In this document: one piece after another, positions 47,555 through 56,493 of the stretch
Layout: every line of letters starts with the position of its first letter
Position numbering within the stretch: the stretch's first letter is position 1
Origin: Verrucomicrobiaceae bacterium
Lineage (GTDB): Bacteria > Verrucomicrobiota > Verrucomicrobiia > Verrucomicrobiales > Verrucomicrobiaceae
Direction: 5' to 3'
Length of the DNA: 64,000 nt
NCBI GenBank assembly: GCA_016795485.1
Contig: JAEUHM010000054.1
Span: forward strand, 124,001 to 188,000
Translations under genes and position numbers: made by a program
Notes under the pieces: generated by a model
Told to the model about the DNA's origin: nothing
The model's input: the letters and a program-made list of their open reading frames with translations, nothing else
The model's database searches: none

Positions 47555-48367
47555 TTAAGCGCCCTTGGCTCCGTGGACAAGAGGTTTGACAAAAGCCTCA
47601 ACACGAGAAGGCAGATCTGCATCCGATCCGTGTTGCTCAATAAGTTTCACGATAGCACTGCCCACAACAACGCCATCTGCCTTTGCCGCCACCTGTGCAG
47701 CTTGTTCGGGACTAGATATACCAAATCCAACGCACACCGGAACCTCTGAGTGCTGCTTGATGCGATCCACCTGCTCCGAAATGCCCTGAGGGATATCGCC
47801 ACGGGCACCAGTCACACCAAGTCGGCTGACGTAATAGATGAATCCTTCAGCTTTGGCTGCAATCGAGGGTATGCGGTCCTCTGGCGTAGTCGGAGCGATC
47901 AACTGAATGTGGTTGAGACCGGCAACGGGTTTAAGTTCGGCATTCTCAGCTGCCTCATCAGGTGGGAGGTCGAGTACCAGAATCCCATCGGCGCCCGCTT
48001 GATGTGCATCCCTATGAAACTGCTCGTATCCATAAGCGTAGATGGGGTTTAGATAGGTAAAAAGAACGATGGGAATCTGAGAACGCTCTCGGATGGCCTT
48101 GATCGTTTCAATCACGCCGCGAGTGGTGGCCCCAGCTTTCAAAGCACGATCCGCTGCAAGCTGATTCACAATCCCATCCGCTACGGGGTCTGAAAATGGC
48201 ACCCCAAGTTCAACGATATCAACGCCGGACCTTTCAAGGGCCGCAACGATCTCCACCGTCTGATCTAAACTGGGATCACCTGCGGCGATATAGGCTACAA
48301 ATGCTTTCCTGCCCTCTGTCTTTAGACGGGAAAATGCGATCTCAATACGATTGGATGTCTCTGCCAT
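47555..48367 (-). CDS. trpA: Tryptophan synthase alpha subunit
   Basis: A 270-residue TIM-barrel enzyme that releases indole from indole-3-glycerol phosphate. E53 (VELGVPFSDP) and D64 (PVADG) are the catalytic acids. AYIAAGDPSLDQT, FTYLNPIYAYG, LVLDLPPDEA, YYVSRLGVTGARG and VCVGFGISSPEQA are the standard blocks. Start ATG 48365-48367 is chosen by the family N-terminus (ETSNRIEIAFSRLKTEGRKAF). No trpB or other trp gene is near. It lies 86 bases after map, in the place where infA and the alpha ribosomal operon often begin in other bacteria. Confidence 0.97.
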   Translation of the reverse strand: MAETSNRIEIAFSRLKTEGRKAFVAYIAAGDPSLDQTVEIVAALERSGVDIVELGVPFSDPVADGIVNQLAADRALKAGATTRGVIETIKAIRERSQIPIVLFTYLNPIYAYGYEQFHRDAHQAGADGILVLDLPPDEAAENAELKPVAGLNHIQLIAPTTPEDRIPSIAAKAEGFIYYVSRLGVTGARGDIPQGISEQVDRIKQHSEVPVCVGFGISSPEQAAQVAAKADGVVVGSAIVKLIEQHGSDADLPSRVEAFVKPLVHGAKGA

Positions 48368-48453
48368 GTGGAGGCTACTTAGACAGAGCCGCGTGGAATG
48401 CAATCAACCATGTCAAGTGACTGCGCAATTGAAGTGCAAGGTCACCGTACCAC

Positions 48454-49278
48454 CTAGCCTATCGAGGCCACGCCACCAGGGAACATGCGCTCCCGCCAAG
48501 TCAAGACTTCGGGTTCATCTTCGGTCACAAGCACCATGTGCTCGTAGTGAGCACTAGGTTTTTTGTCTGTGGTCACAGCAGTCCATCCATCAGACAAAAC
48601 GCGGCTATTGGGTGAACCCAGATTGACCATCGGTTCAATGGCAAGGCTCATCCCTGCTTTCAGACGGGGCCTAGCACCTATTTCGCCAAAGTTGGGTACC
48701 TGAGGCTCCTCATGAAGCTTTCTCCCCACGCCGTGGCCAACAAACTCTCGGACAACGCTAAAACCGTATTGGATTACATGCGCTTCAACCGAATGACAAA
48801 GCGTACCAAGCATCTCACCATCTCGAGCATGCCCAATCGCTACATGAAGGGCTTCCTCAGTAGCTGCAAGCAAACGCAATGTCTCCTTGTCTACCTTTCC
48901 AACGGGTACTGTGAGGGCGTTATCACCCACCCACCCCTGGTAATGGACACCAATATCGATCGACACAATGTCACCATCCTCGATCACCCTCGATCCGCCA
49001 ATCCCGTGAACAATTTCCTCGTTGATTGAAATGCAGATATTGCCCTTGAATCCACGGTATCCAAGGAATGCACTGGTAGCACCCCGCGCTGCGATCTCTG
49101 CCGCAGCGTAACGGTCAATCTCACCAGTCGTTACTCCCACTTTAACCCTTTCAGCGGTCTTCAGCAGTACGTCGCGAGCCAAAGCGCCAGACTTCCTGAG
49201 TCCGTCACGCTGAGCAGGCCCACGAATGGGAATCTTGTTTCCGAGTATGATGCCCATTGCGCGGTCAGCCCAACTCAT
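48454..49278 (-). CDS. map: Methionine aminopeptidase type I
   Basis: A 274-residue enzyme that removes N-terminal Met from new proteins. All five metal ligands are present: D108 (SIDIG), D119 (GDNALT), H182 (FVGHGVGR), E215 (AIEPM) and E246 (YEHMVL), with H91 near the substrate. Start ATG 49276-49278 overlaps the secY stop as ATGA and lies where the family begins. This secY-map order is common in spc operons, though adk, infA and rpmJ that often accompany it are missing. Confidence 0.96.
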   Translation of the reverse strand: MSWADRAMGIILGNKIPIRGPAQRDGLRKSGALARDVLLKTAERVKVGVTTGEIDRYAAAEIAARGATSAFLGYRGFKGNICISINEEIVHGIGGSRVIEDGDIVSIDIGVHYQGWVGDNALTVPVGKVDKETLRLLAATEEALHVAIGHARDGEMLGTLCHSVEAHVIQYGFSVVREFVGHGVGRKLHEEPQVPNFGEIGARPRLKAGMSLAIEPMVNLGSPNSRVLSDGWTAVTTDKKPSAHYEHMVLVTEDEPEVLTWRERMFPGGVASIG

Positions 49279-50780
49279 GCTGCCTTTTTCATCAGCATGT
49301 AAACCACGCCAATGAGGACGATCACAGCGATGCCAACCCACATCCAGACTACCGTGGTTGAGTCAGCAGCCTGCCCACGACCGCCCACTGGACGGTCCGT
49401 TCGGCCACGAATCTTACCTTTGCGGAGGAATCCATCGTAGTTGGCTTGAAGGAGGTGCGTCTCAAGTTGCTTCATGATGTCAAGCACCACGCCAACAAGG
49501 ATCAAAAGGCTCGTACCGCCGAAGAACTGAGCTGCTGTTTGCGAAATGCCCATGAATTGAGCAACCAATCCAGGAAGCACGTAGATGATCGTCAAAAAGA
49601 TAGCACCGGCAAAAGTCAGCCGACTCATAGTGAAGTCCAAGAAGTCAGCCGTTGGTTTACCGGGGCGAATACCAGGCAAGTAGCCACCGTTCTTCTTCAG
49701 ATCCTCAGCGATTTGTGTGGGCTGGAACATCGTGGCCACCCAAAAATAGCTGAAGAAGAAGATAAGAAGCGCTGAGGCAGTGTAATAGACCCAACCTGTA
49801 ACCATGGCCTGGGACAGTTTTTGAATCCAAGACACGTCTGGAAAAATGCCTGCGAGGATCTGAGACGGAAACAACAAGATAGCCTGAGCAAAAATGATCG
49901 GCATCACACCCGAGTAGTTCACCTTCAGCGGAAGATACTGAGTTTGACCTCCATAAACCTTCCTTCCAACCACCCTTTTAGCATATTGTATAACAATACG
50001 TCTTTGCGCCTGAGTGAGTGCGATAACACCCGCAATCACAGCAATCAGTAGAGCGAGAAGCAGAACAAGCATCGCCGCCTTTGTTGGGTCTGCTGAAGCA
50101 CCTCCCACATAAGTCTGCCAAACTTGCAGCAACGCACCGGGGAGGGCAGATATGATGTTAACGCTTATCAAAATGGACACTCCATTCCCGATTCCACGTT
50201 CAGTGATCATCTCACCGAGCCACATCATGAGCATGGTGCCCGCTGTGATAGTAATGACGGCTGGAATCACGAAGCTGAATAGGCCAGGATTTGGCACTAG
50301 CGGACCATACTTGCCTATTGCGTCCTGAAGGCCTTGGAGCATGAAGTTTTGCCCAGGATTTGGCAAAGTCCTTACAAGCAAAAGTCCCTGGAACACGCAA
50401 AGCACAAGTGTGGCCACCCGAGTGTAGTGGGTGATCTTTTGGCGACCACCTTCCTCACGAGCCATTTTGCTCAGCGATGGCACCACAGCAGTAAGTAGCT
50501 GCAACATGATGCTAGCACTGATGTAAGGCATGATTCCAAGTGCAAAAATCGCGAGGTTGTCCAAACCACCGCCGCTGAAGACGTTAAGAAGTGCAGCAAC
50601 TTGGGCGGCAGTTCCAGTGTCCTGCTGGCGGTCACTTAGCCAACCCTGAAGCACCGTGGGATCAATACCTGGAAGCGTGATGGCGGTTCCCAAGCGTACG
50701 ATGACAACCATCGCTAGCGTAAAAAGGATGCGAGCGCGGACATCCGGGATGTTGAAGCAATTGCGGAATGCAGAGATCAT
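49275..50780 (-). CDS. secY: Preprotein translocase subunit SecY
   Basis: A 501-residue channel protein with ten expected membrane helices. Typical blocks are ARILFTLAMVVIVRLGTAI (TM1), the plug region with GGGLDNLAIFALGIMPYISASIM, GEMITERGIGNGVSILI, KRVVGRKVYGGQTQYLPLKVNYSGVMPIIFAQ and the cytoplasmic loop KKNGGYLPGIRPGK. It forms the SecYEG pore for exported proteins, which this genome region uses heavily. It is somewhat longer than E. coli SecY (443) through a wider first outer loop and the C-terminus. A hairpin lies between rplO and this gene. Confidence 0.97.
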   Translation of the reverse strand: MISAFRNCFNIPDVRARILFTLAMVVIVRLGTAITLPGIDPTVLQGWLSDRQQDTGTAAQVAALLNVFSGGGLDNLAIFALGIMPYISASIMLQLLTAVVPSLSKMAREEGGRQKITHYTRVATLVLCVFQGLLLVRTLPNPGQNFMLQGLQDAIGKYGPLVPNPGLFSFVIPAVITITAGTMLMMWLGEMITERGIGNGVSILISVNIISALPGALLQVWQTYVGGASADPTKAAMLVLLLALLIAVIAGVIALTQAQRRIVIQYAKRVVGRKVYGGQTQYLPLKVNYSGVMPIIFAQAILLFPSQILAGIFPDVSWIQKLSQAMVTGWVYYTASALLIFFFSYFWVATMFQPTQIAEDLKKNGGYLPGIRPGKPTADFLDFTMSRLTFAGAIFLTIIYVLPGLVAQFMGISQTAAQFFGGTSLLILVGVVLDIMKQLETHLLQANYDGFLRKGKIRGRTDRPVGGRGQAADSTTVVWMWVGIAVIVLIGVVYMLMKKAA

Positions 50781-50809
50781 GAAAAAGGACGGAAACTACA
50801 AAAAGAGGA

Positions 50810-50834
50810 ACGCTTACGGATAACCCGCAAGCGT
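50810..50834 (-). terminator. Hairpin with T-run between rplO and secY (possible attenuator)
   Basis: ACGCTT (50810-50815) pairs with AAGCGT (50829-50834); after one mismatch, CGG pairs with CCG around a 5-base loop. On the transcribed minus strand the hairpin is followed by TCCTCTTTTTG. The T-run starts a few bases late for a classical terminator, so partial termination or RNA processing ahead of secY is the more likely role. Confidence 0.45.
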
Positions 50835-50858
50835 GCCGCAAGGTTAAAAGGAATTAGT

Positions 50859-51305
50859 TTAGGAAGCCGAAGTGATAGTGCCACCGGCTTTTTCAATTTT
50901 TTCCTTTGCGGAGGCGCTCACCAGTCCAATCTGAACGGTCAGCTTCTTGGTGAGGTCTCCGTTGCCGAGCACCTTTACGGCGTCACAAGTGCGATTAATA
51001 ATACCCCTCTCGCGAAGAGCAGCTTCTGTGACCACAGCACCATCGTCGAAAGCATTCAGGCTCCCCACATTCACGACTTCAATTTTGTCGCGGAACATAG
51101 TGTTATTAAAGCCCTTCTTGGGTAGGCGACGATGCATCGGCATCTGTCCGCCTTCGAACCCTGGGCGGATGGCACCGCCGGTACGGGCAAGCTGCCCTTT
51201 GTGACCGCGGCAGGAGGTTTTGCCGTGACCGGAGCTTTCGCCACAGCCAATGCGCTTTCTGCGTTTGCGGGCCCCGGTTGCCGGAGCGGAGTCATGAAGT
51301 CTCAT
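50859..51305 (-). CDS. rplO: 50S ribosomal protein L15
   Basis: A 148-residue large-subunit protein, normal length. The start MRLHDSAPATGARKRRKRIG and the block GKTSCRGHKGQLARTGG are the usual L15 N-terminus, followed by FEGGQMPMHRRLPKKGFNN. It binds 23S rRNA late in assembly. It follows rpsE by 32 bases; rpmD, which usually lies between them, is absent. No ribosome site precedes its ATG. Confidence 0.97.
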   Translation of the reverse strand: MRLHDSAPATGARKRRKRIGCGESSGHGKTSCRGHKGQLARTGGAIRPGFEGGQMPMHRRLPKKGFNNTMFRDKIEVVNVGSLNAFDDGAVVTEAALRERGIINRTCDAVKVLGNGDLTKKLTVQIGLVSASAKEKIEKAGGTITSAS

Positions 51306-51337
51306 AAGAGGTTGAATCGAAATGTTACTGGGATGGA

Positions 51338-51889
51338 TTACAACGCCTTCTTCTCGGCGTTTGCCTTACCACGGGACTTCAGAATGGAGTCAGCCGTGCG
51401 CAAAGAGAGGAGAGCGGCGATAGTGGCCTTGACGACGTTAGCGTGATTGCTTGAGCCAAGAGATTTGGCGAGAACATCTTTTACGCCCACAGCCTCGAGC
51501 ACAGCACGAGCACCACCGCCGGCAATAATGCCGGTTCCTGGCGCTGCTGGCTTGAGCATAATGTAACCACCACCGTGCTGGCCAACAACCTCATGCGGGA
51601 TGGTGTTCTCACGAAGATTGACGGTAACAAAGTCCTTCTTTGAAGCCTCGGTTGCTTTCTTGATAGCATCCGAAACCTCGTTTGCCTTGCCGAAACCAAT
51701 TCCGATCTTCCCTTGCTGGTCTCCAGCCACCACAAGAGCACTGAAGCTGAAGCGGCGACCGCCTTTCACGACCTTGGCGCATCGGTTAATATGAACGACT
51801 TTCTCGATGATGCCGCCGCGATCATCCGTTTGAGCGCTGCCGCCGAGGAACCCCTCGACGCTTTTGTCTGCTGTTGCGATTTCTGACAT
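51338..51889 (-). CDS. rpsE: 30S ribosomal protein S5
   Basis: A 183-residue small-subunit protein. It shows the S5 blocks [74 protein letters not shown] and [18 protein letters not shown] 23-residue N-terminal extension precedes the fold. S5 helps decoding fidelity at the mRNA entry side. It lies between rplR and rplO in standard spc order. Confidence 0.97.
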   Translation of the reverse strand: MSEIATADKSVEGFLGGSAQTDDRGGIIEKVVHINRCAKVVKGGRRFSFSALVVAGDQQGKIGIGFGKANEVSDAIKKATEASKKDFVTVNLRENTIPHEVVGQHGGGYIMLKPAAPGTGIIAGGGARAVLEAVGVKDVLAKSLGSSNHANVVKATIAALLSLRTADSILKSRGKANAEKKAL

Positions 51890-51912
51890 AGTTAGACGGT
51901 GTGCTGGCTAGC

Positions 51913-52266
51913 TTAGAATTGGAGGCCCTTTTCGCGGGCTGCATCGGCGAGTGCCTTCACTTTGCCGTGATAATTGAATCCACCGCGGTCAAACACAACA
52001 CTTGTGATGCCCTTGCCTGCGGCGCGCTCTGCTACAGTAGCGCCCACGCGACTGGCTGTAGCAATATTTGCTGATCCACCGAAACCTTTTTCCTTGGTCG
52101 AGGCGGAAACAATTGTGACCCCCTTGTCGTCGTCGATGACTTGGGCATACACATTTTTGTTTGAGAAGTAAACTGCGAGGCGTGGACGCTCGGCAGTACC
52201 ACGCACCTTGCGACGAATACGGGTGTGGATGCGCTTGCGAATTTCTTTGCGTTTGATCGTGGCCAT
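51913..52266 (-). CDS. rplR: 50S ribosomal protein L18
   Basis: A 117-residue 5S rRNA-binding protein of usual size. [31 protein letters not shown] and [26 protein letters not shown] are the family's first and last blocks. Start ATG 52264-52266 lacks a ribosome site. It sits 24 bases downstream of rplF. Confidence 0.97.
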   Translation of the reverse strand: MATIKRKEIRKRIHTRIRRKVRGTAERPRLAVYFSNKNVYAQVIDDDKGVTIVSASTKEKGFGGSANIATASRVGATVAERAAGKGITSVVFDRGGFNYHGKVKALADAAREKGLQF

Positions 52267-52290
52267 GATGGCTGGTTCGAAAGTTGGGGG

Positions 52291-52830
52291 TTACTTGACG
52301 GACTTGCCAGCTTTGCGGCGAATGTGCTCACCTGCATAGCGCACTCCTTTGGCCTTGTAGGGCTCCGGTGGATAATACGCGCGGACATCTGCGGCGAATT
52401 GACCGACTACTTGTTTGTCGATGCCTTCAACTGAGATTTTGGTGTTCTCGTTGACGGTCACTTTCAAACCCTTCGGGATTGGATGAAGACGCGGGTGAGA
52501 CTGACCAAGACTAAGGTCGAGATTTGTTCCCTTCACCGAAGCGCGGAATCCTACGCCGTGAATCTCAAGGTCTTTGCGATACCCATCGCTCACTCCCTTG
52601 ACCATGTTACTAATGAGACGTTGGGCCGTACCATGAAGGGCACGGGTCCGACGTTCATCGTCAACACGGTTAACAGTGACATTAGCACCTTCCACTTGGA
52701 CGGTTATTCCAGCGGGTAGAGTCCAGTCGAGCTTGCCCTTAGGGCCCTCGACGTTGACCGCACCATCATTGCCGACTTTGACGGCTACTTTGGCTGGCAA
52801 TGAAATGATTTGTTTTCCTACGCGAGACAT
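52291..52830 (-). CDS. rplF: 50S ribosomal protein L6
   Basis: A 179-residue protein with two repeated alpha/beta domains. It begins MSRVGKQIISLPAKVAVKVG and has VEGPKGKLDWTLP, GVSDGYRKDLEIHGVGFRA and the C-terminal block RAYYPPEPYKAKGVRYAGE, all standard for L6. It sits near the factor-binding site of the large subunit. Order rpsH-rplF-rplR is conserved. Confidence 0.97.
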   Translation of the reverse strand: MSRVGKQIISLPAKVAVKVGNDGAVNVEGPKGKLDWTLPAGITVQVEGANVTVNRVDDERRTRALHGTAQRLISNMVKGVSDGYRKDLEIHGVGFRASVKGTNLDLSLGQSHPRLHPIPKGLKVTVNENTKISVEGIDKQVVGQFAADVRAYYPPEPYKAKGVRYAGEHIRRKAGKSVK

Positions 52831-52851
52831 GAAGTAATCGTGGGATAAGAG

Positions 52852-53244
52852 TTACCAGACAAGGGCGAGAAGTTCACCACCAAGCTTAGCTTTGCGAGCC
52901 TTGGAGCCGGTCATGACGCCTTTAGAAGTTGATAAAATCGAAATGCCAAGCCCACCGAGAACACGAGGGATCTCGTTCACGGCCACATAAGTGCGAACGC
53001 CAGGCTTCGAAACACGACGAAGTGCCCTAATGACTGGTGCCTTGTTGTCATACTTCAGCTTGAGCTTAAGTTGAGGGTGGGCCGCTTTGGTATCCACTTC
53101 GTAGGACCAAATGTAGCCCTCTTCCGCAAGGATTCGGGACATTTCGGCTTTGATTTTTGAGTAAGGCGCTAGCACTTCGGCCAAGCCTGCGGCACTTGCA
53201 TTACGCACGCGGCTGAGAAAGTCAGCGATTGGGTCGGTATTCAT
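52852..53244 (-). CDS. rpsH: 30S ribosomal protein S8
   Basis: A 130-residue primary 16S rRNA-binding protein. Family blocks: DPIADFLSRVRNASAAG at the start, LKYDNKAPVIRALRRVSKPGVRTYV and the end LGGLGISILSTSKGVMTGSKA. In E. coli S8 is the spc-operon translational repressor; whether it is here is not known. The gene follows rplE by only 36 bases, so rpsN, usually between them, is absent. Confidence 0.97.
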   Translation of the reverse strand: MNTDPIADFLSRVRNASAAGLAEVLAPYSKIKAEMSRILAEEGYIWSYEVDTKAAHPQLKLKLKYDNKAPVIRALRRVSKPGVRTYVAVNEIPRVLGGLGISILSTSKGVMTGSKARKAKLGGELLALVW

Positions 53245-53280
53245 CTAATTAGTCTTATAAATGGGGGCTGACTCGATTAA

Positions 53281-53868
53281 TCAGGCGGCTTCGGACTGTT
53301 CGCCGTCCTCCTTTTTGGCCTGGACCGTGCGCTCACGGAATGGCATTCCAAGCGCCTTCAACATCACGCGAGCGTGATCATCATTGTTGGTGCTGGTCAC
53401 AAAAGTAACATCGAAACCGAGTGATCGCTTAACTTTGTCGAGCTCAATCTCGGGGAAAATCGATTGATCGGTGATTCCGAGCGTGTAGTTGCCGCGTCCA
53501 TCAAATGAACGAGGCGGAACTCCGCGGAAGTCGCGAATACGAGGCACTGCAGTTCTCACCAAACGAAGCATGAAGTCATACATGCGCCGACCACGGAGTG
53601 TCACTTTCACACCCACAGGCTCTCCCTGACGAAGCTTGAAGTTGGCAATAGCTTTCTTAGCATACGCCACCTGAGGTTTCTGGCCGGTGATCAACGCAAC
53701 TTCGTTCGATGCATCATCAATAGCAACTTTCCGGTCAGCCTCAGAGCCGATAGAGCAGTTTACCACGATCTTCTCAAGACGTGGGACTTCGTGGATATTT
53801 TCCAGCCCAAGCTGTTTCTTGAGCTCAGGAATGATTTCTTTGTAGTGGGTTTTTAGTGCTGGTTCCAT
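53281..53868 (-). CDS. rplE: 50S ribosomal protein L5
   Basis: A 195-residue 5S rRNA-binding protein. It begins with the family's LKTHYKEIIPELKKQLG and has VPRLEKIVVNCSIG, ITGQKPQVAYAKKAIANFKLRQG, RDFRGVPPRSFDGRGNYTLGI and FDVTFVTST. A short acidic tail (KKEDGEQSEAA) is added to the usual end. The leader to rplX is 79 bases, the widest gap inside this part of the cluster apart from the secY leader. Confidence 0.97.
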   Translation of the reverse strand: MEPALKTHYKEIIPELKKQLGLENIHEVPRLEKIVVNCSIGSEADRKVAIDDASNEVALITGQKPQVAYAKKAIANFKLRQGEPVGVKVTLRGRRMYDFMLRLVRTAVPRIRDFRGVPPRSFDGRGNYTLGITDQSIFPEIELDKVKRSLGFDVTFVTSTNNDDHARVMLKALGMPFRERTVQAKKEDGEQSEAA

Positions 53869-53947
53869 GTTTTTTGTCGGCTTGATCCGCCGCCTTTCCT
53901 CAACGCCAAAAGTGTTTTCGGGCCAAGGGGGCGAGGATATTGCTCAG

Positions 53948-54265
53948 TTACGACTTCTTCTCAACAGACTTCTTGGCAGTTTTTGTTGCGGCTTTTTTGG
54001 CCGCCTTTTTTGCTGTGGGTTTCTTTTCTGGCTCACTGGCCAGTTTCACGTTTGAAATGTGGATAGGACGCTGGATATCCACAAAACCACCTTGGGGATT
54101 TTTCTGGCTTGGGCGAACCGTCTTTTTGATCGTAGCGACTCCTTCAATCGTTACACGACCTTTTCCTGGCTGAACGCCAAGAATGGTTCCAGTAGCTCCT
54201 TTGAATGCGCCACTGATGACTTGGACCAGATCGCCTTTCTTCACATGGGTTTTGATACGGCTCAT
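53948..54265 (-). CDS. rplX: 50S ribosomal protein L24
   Basis: A 105-residue assembly-initiator protein. The KOW motif is in [37 protein letters not shown] follows. The last 30 residues are an Ala/Lys-rich tail ([19 protein letters not shown]), not usual in the family and probably RNA-binding. Its ATG overlaps the rplN stop (ATGA), so translation of the two is coupled. Confidence 0.96.
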   Translation of the reverse strand: MSRIKTHVKKGDLVQVISGAFKGATGTILGVQPGKGRVTIEGVATIKKTVRPSQKNPQGGFVDIQRPIHISNVKLASEPEKKPTAKKAAKKAATKTAKKSVEKKS

Positions 54266-54630
54266 AGCACTTCTGGGGCGAGCGAAACAATTTTCATGAA
54301 GTTCTTGTCGCGCAGCTCACGAGCGACAGGACCAAAAATGCGAGTTCCCTTTGGGTTGTTGTCTTTGTCGATGATCACGATAGCATTGCGATCAAAGCGA
54401 AGGATAGAACCATCAGGGCGGCGGATAGGGGCTGCGGTGCGAACGACCACTGCGCGCACGACTTCACCCTTCTTAACTGCTCCTGTTGGAGTGCTCTCGC
54501 GAACGTGAGCCGTGATGATATCACCGACGTGGGCGAAACGGCTGTTTTTCTTTCCGAGCACACCAATCATCTTGGCATGTCTGGCACCGGTATTGTCGGC
54601 AACCAGGATATCTGATTCCATTTGAAGCAT
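54262..54630 (-). CDS. rplN: 50S ribosomal protein L14
   Basis: A 122-residue protein at the subunit interface, exactly the usual length. Start ATG 54628-54630 opens [18 protein letters not shown], the family N-terminus, and has a real Shine-Dalgarno (CAGGAGAC ending 7 bases upstream), rare among ribosomal genes here. [18 protein letters not shown] and [14 protein letters not shown] confirm L14. Confidence 0.97.
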   Translation of the reverse strand: MLQMESDILVADNTGARHAKMIGVLGKKNSRFAHVGDIITAHVRESTPTGAVKKGEVVRAVVVRTAAPIRRPDGSILRFDRNAIVIIDKDNNPKGTRIFGPVARELRDKNFMKIVSLAPEVL

Positions 54631-54652
54631 AAAACTTGTCTCCTGCTTTCCG

Positions 54653-54934
54653 TTAGTGTTTAAGCACCTCCACAAGGCTCCAGCGCTTGAGCTTGCTCAA
54701 TGGCCGAGTCTCTTCGATCAAGACCTTATCGCCTTCTTTGGCTGCCTCTTTGTCATCGTGAGCATAAAACTTGGACGTTTTACGCACGATCTTTTTGAAC
54801 TTTGGGTGAGGAACCCGGCGCTCGACCTCAACTACGATGGTCTTGCTCATTTTGTCTGAGACAACGACACCAACGCGCTGCTTGCGCACCGGAGCCTTGG
54901 CTGCTGGGGTTTCCTGGGTGGTAGTATCACTCAT
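54653..54934 (-). CDS. rpsQ: 30S ribosomal protein S17
   Basis: A 93-residue 16S rRNA-binding OB-fold protein. [29 protein letters not shown] and [17 protein letters not shown] are the standard blocks. About 20 extra residues rich in Thr, Ala and Lys precede the fold. It lies between rpmC and rplN in normal order. Confidence 0.96.
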   Translation of the reverse strand: MSDTTTQETPAAKAPVRKQRVGVVVSDKMSKTIVVEVERRVPHPKFKKIVRKTSKFYAHDDKEAAKEGDKVLIEETRPLSKLKRWSLVEVLKH

Positions 54935-54960
54935 GATAGTTTAGTTGGGTCGAAGAGTGA

Positions 54961-55173
54961 TTAGGCAGCTGCGGTAGCTGCCTTGCGACTGCGCTCGTTG
55001 ATGAGCGTAACCACACGAGCAACTTCACGGCGGATGAGACGGAGGCGAGATGGATTCTCCAATTGGCCACTCTGCTGCTGAAGGCGCAGATGCAACGCTT
55101 CCTGGAGCAGGTCCTTGCGGTGCTTCGAGAGCTCCTCAACGGACATTTCGCGCAGTTCCTTGATCTTCTTCAT
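54961..55173 (-). CDS. rpmC: 50S ribosomal protein L29
   Basis: A 70-residue helical-hairpin protein at the peptide exit. KKIKELREMSVEELSKHRKDL, LRLQQQSGQLENPSRLRLIRREVARVVTLI give the L29 pattern. It sits near the docking site for SRP and trigger factor. No ribosome site precedes the ATG. Confidence 0.96.
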   Translation of the reverse strand: MKKIKELREMSVEELSKHRKDLLQEALHLRLQQQSGQLENPSRLRLIRREVARVVTLINERSRKAATAAA

Positions 55174-55194
55174 GGTTTTAGGGATTGTAAATCG

Positions 55195-55614
55195 TTAATG
55201 GGCACCCTGACGGACGACGAAGCGAGTGCGGATGCCGAGTTTAGCTGCGGCGAGACGGCAAGCATCACGGGCTGTTGCCTCGTTAACTCCAGAGATTTCA
55301 AAAAGCATGGTGCCAGGGTAAACCACGGCCACCCAAAACTCAGGTGAACCCTTGCCCTTACCCATCCGTGTTTCTGGAGGACGTGCAGTAACCGGTTTGT
55401 GAGGAAATACCCGGATGAACACACGACCCTTACGCTTGAGGTCACGGGTAATGGCCACACGACAAGCCTCAATCTGATTGTTTTTGATCCAGCCGCGCTC
55501 TAGGCACTGAAGACCAAACTCACCGTAGTCGATCTTGTTGCAACTGCTTGCATTTCCTGCGCGGCTTCCGCGCTGGGTCTTGCGGTACTTTACTCTAGAA
55601 GGCAAAAGGGCCAT
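55195..55614 (-). CDS. rplP: 50S ribosomal protein L16
   Basis: A 139-residue protein near the A-site tRNA. It opens [16 protein letters not shown] and has [26 protein letters not shown] and [16 protein letters not shown], all standard. The length is normal. It lies 40 bases after rpsC. Confidence 0.97.
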   Translation of the reverse strand: MALLPSRVKYRKTQRGSRAGNASSCNKIDYGEFGLQCLERGWIKNNQIEACRVAITRDLKRKGRVFIRVFPHKPVTARPPETRMGKGKGSPEFWVAVVYPGTMLFEISGVNEATARDACRLAAAKLGIRTRFVVRQGAH

Positions 55615-55653
55615 GACGTGTCTTTATCTAAGGTTCTGGGATGAAAAATGAGT

Positions 55654-56466
55654 CTACTGAGCTACTGGAGATGGAACTTCGGCTGCAGCTACGACCTCTG
55701 CTTCGGGCGTGCCGCGAGCCGGACCCCTGCCGCGTCCACCACCGCCAGGTCCACGGCCACCGCCAGGTCCCCGACGATCACCAGGCTGACGCTCACGACG
55801 CTCACGGCGCTCACCACCTTGACGAGGGGCGCTGGTGTCGAGGTCTGGACGCTTATTCAGCCAGACTTTGACTCCAATGATCCCGTAAACTGTCTTTGCC
55901 TCGGCAAATCCATAATCAATTGGGATCCGCAGAGTTTGGAGAGGTACTTTACCCTGGCGATACCATTCCGCACGAGCAATGTCACCACCGCCAAGACGGC
56001 CAGAACAACGGATTCGGATGCCATCGGCGCCAAACTCCATGGCAGTCTGCACGGCTCGCTTCATCGCACGACGGAACGAAATACGACGCTCGAGTTGGAC
56101 AGCGACTGTCTCTGCTACGAGTTGTGCATCTAGTTCTGGCTGCTTGATCTCAAAGATATCGATCTTAACTTGCTTACCGCCACACATCTCGGAAATCTTT
56201 GCGCTCATCACGTCGATCTCCTGGCCCTTGCGACCAATAACTAGGCCTGGGCGAGCTGTATGAAGAGTCACCCGCACAAGGTTCCATGCGCGTTCGATCA
56301 CGATGCGAGCAATAGCGGCCTGCATCAGCTTGTCTTTGAGGTATTTGCGGATGGCAATGTCACTGTGTAGGAAGTCTGCAAACTCCTTCTCAGGAGCATA
56401 CCACTTAGAACGCCAGTCCTTCTGAACTGCGAGGCGGAAACCGATTGGATTGACTTTTTGTCCCAT
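55654..56466 (-). CDS. rpsC: 30S ribosomal protein S3 with RG-rich tail
   Basis: A 270-residue protein of the mRNA entry channel. [25 protein letters not shown], the KH-domain [18 protein letters not shown] and the C-domain block [25 protein letters not shown] are the family features. The usual fold ends near residue 212; about 55 extra residues follow, with many Arg-Arg and Gly-rich repeats ([16 protein letters not shown]). This disordered basic tail is uncommon and may contact rRNA. Confidence 0.97.
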   Translation of the reverse strand: MGQKVNPIGFRLAVQKDWRSKWYAPEKEFADFLHSDIAIRKYLKDKLMQAAIARIVIERAWNLVRVTLHTARPGLVIGRKGQEIDVMSAKISEMCGGKQVKIDIFEIKQPELDAQLVAETVAVQLERRISFRRAMKRAVQTAMEFGADGIRIRCSGRLGGGDIARAEWYRQGKVPLQTLRIPIDYGFAEAKTVYGIIGVKVWLNKRPDLDTSAPRQGGERRERRERQPGDRRGPGGGRGPGGGGRGRGPARGTPEAEVVAAAEVPSPVAQ

Positions 56467-56493
56467 GATGTTTGGTGCGAACGGTTCTAACTA

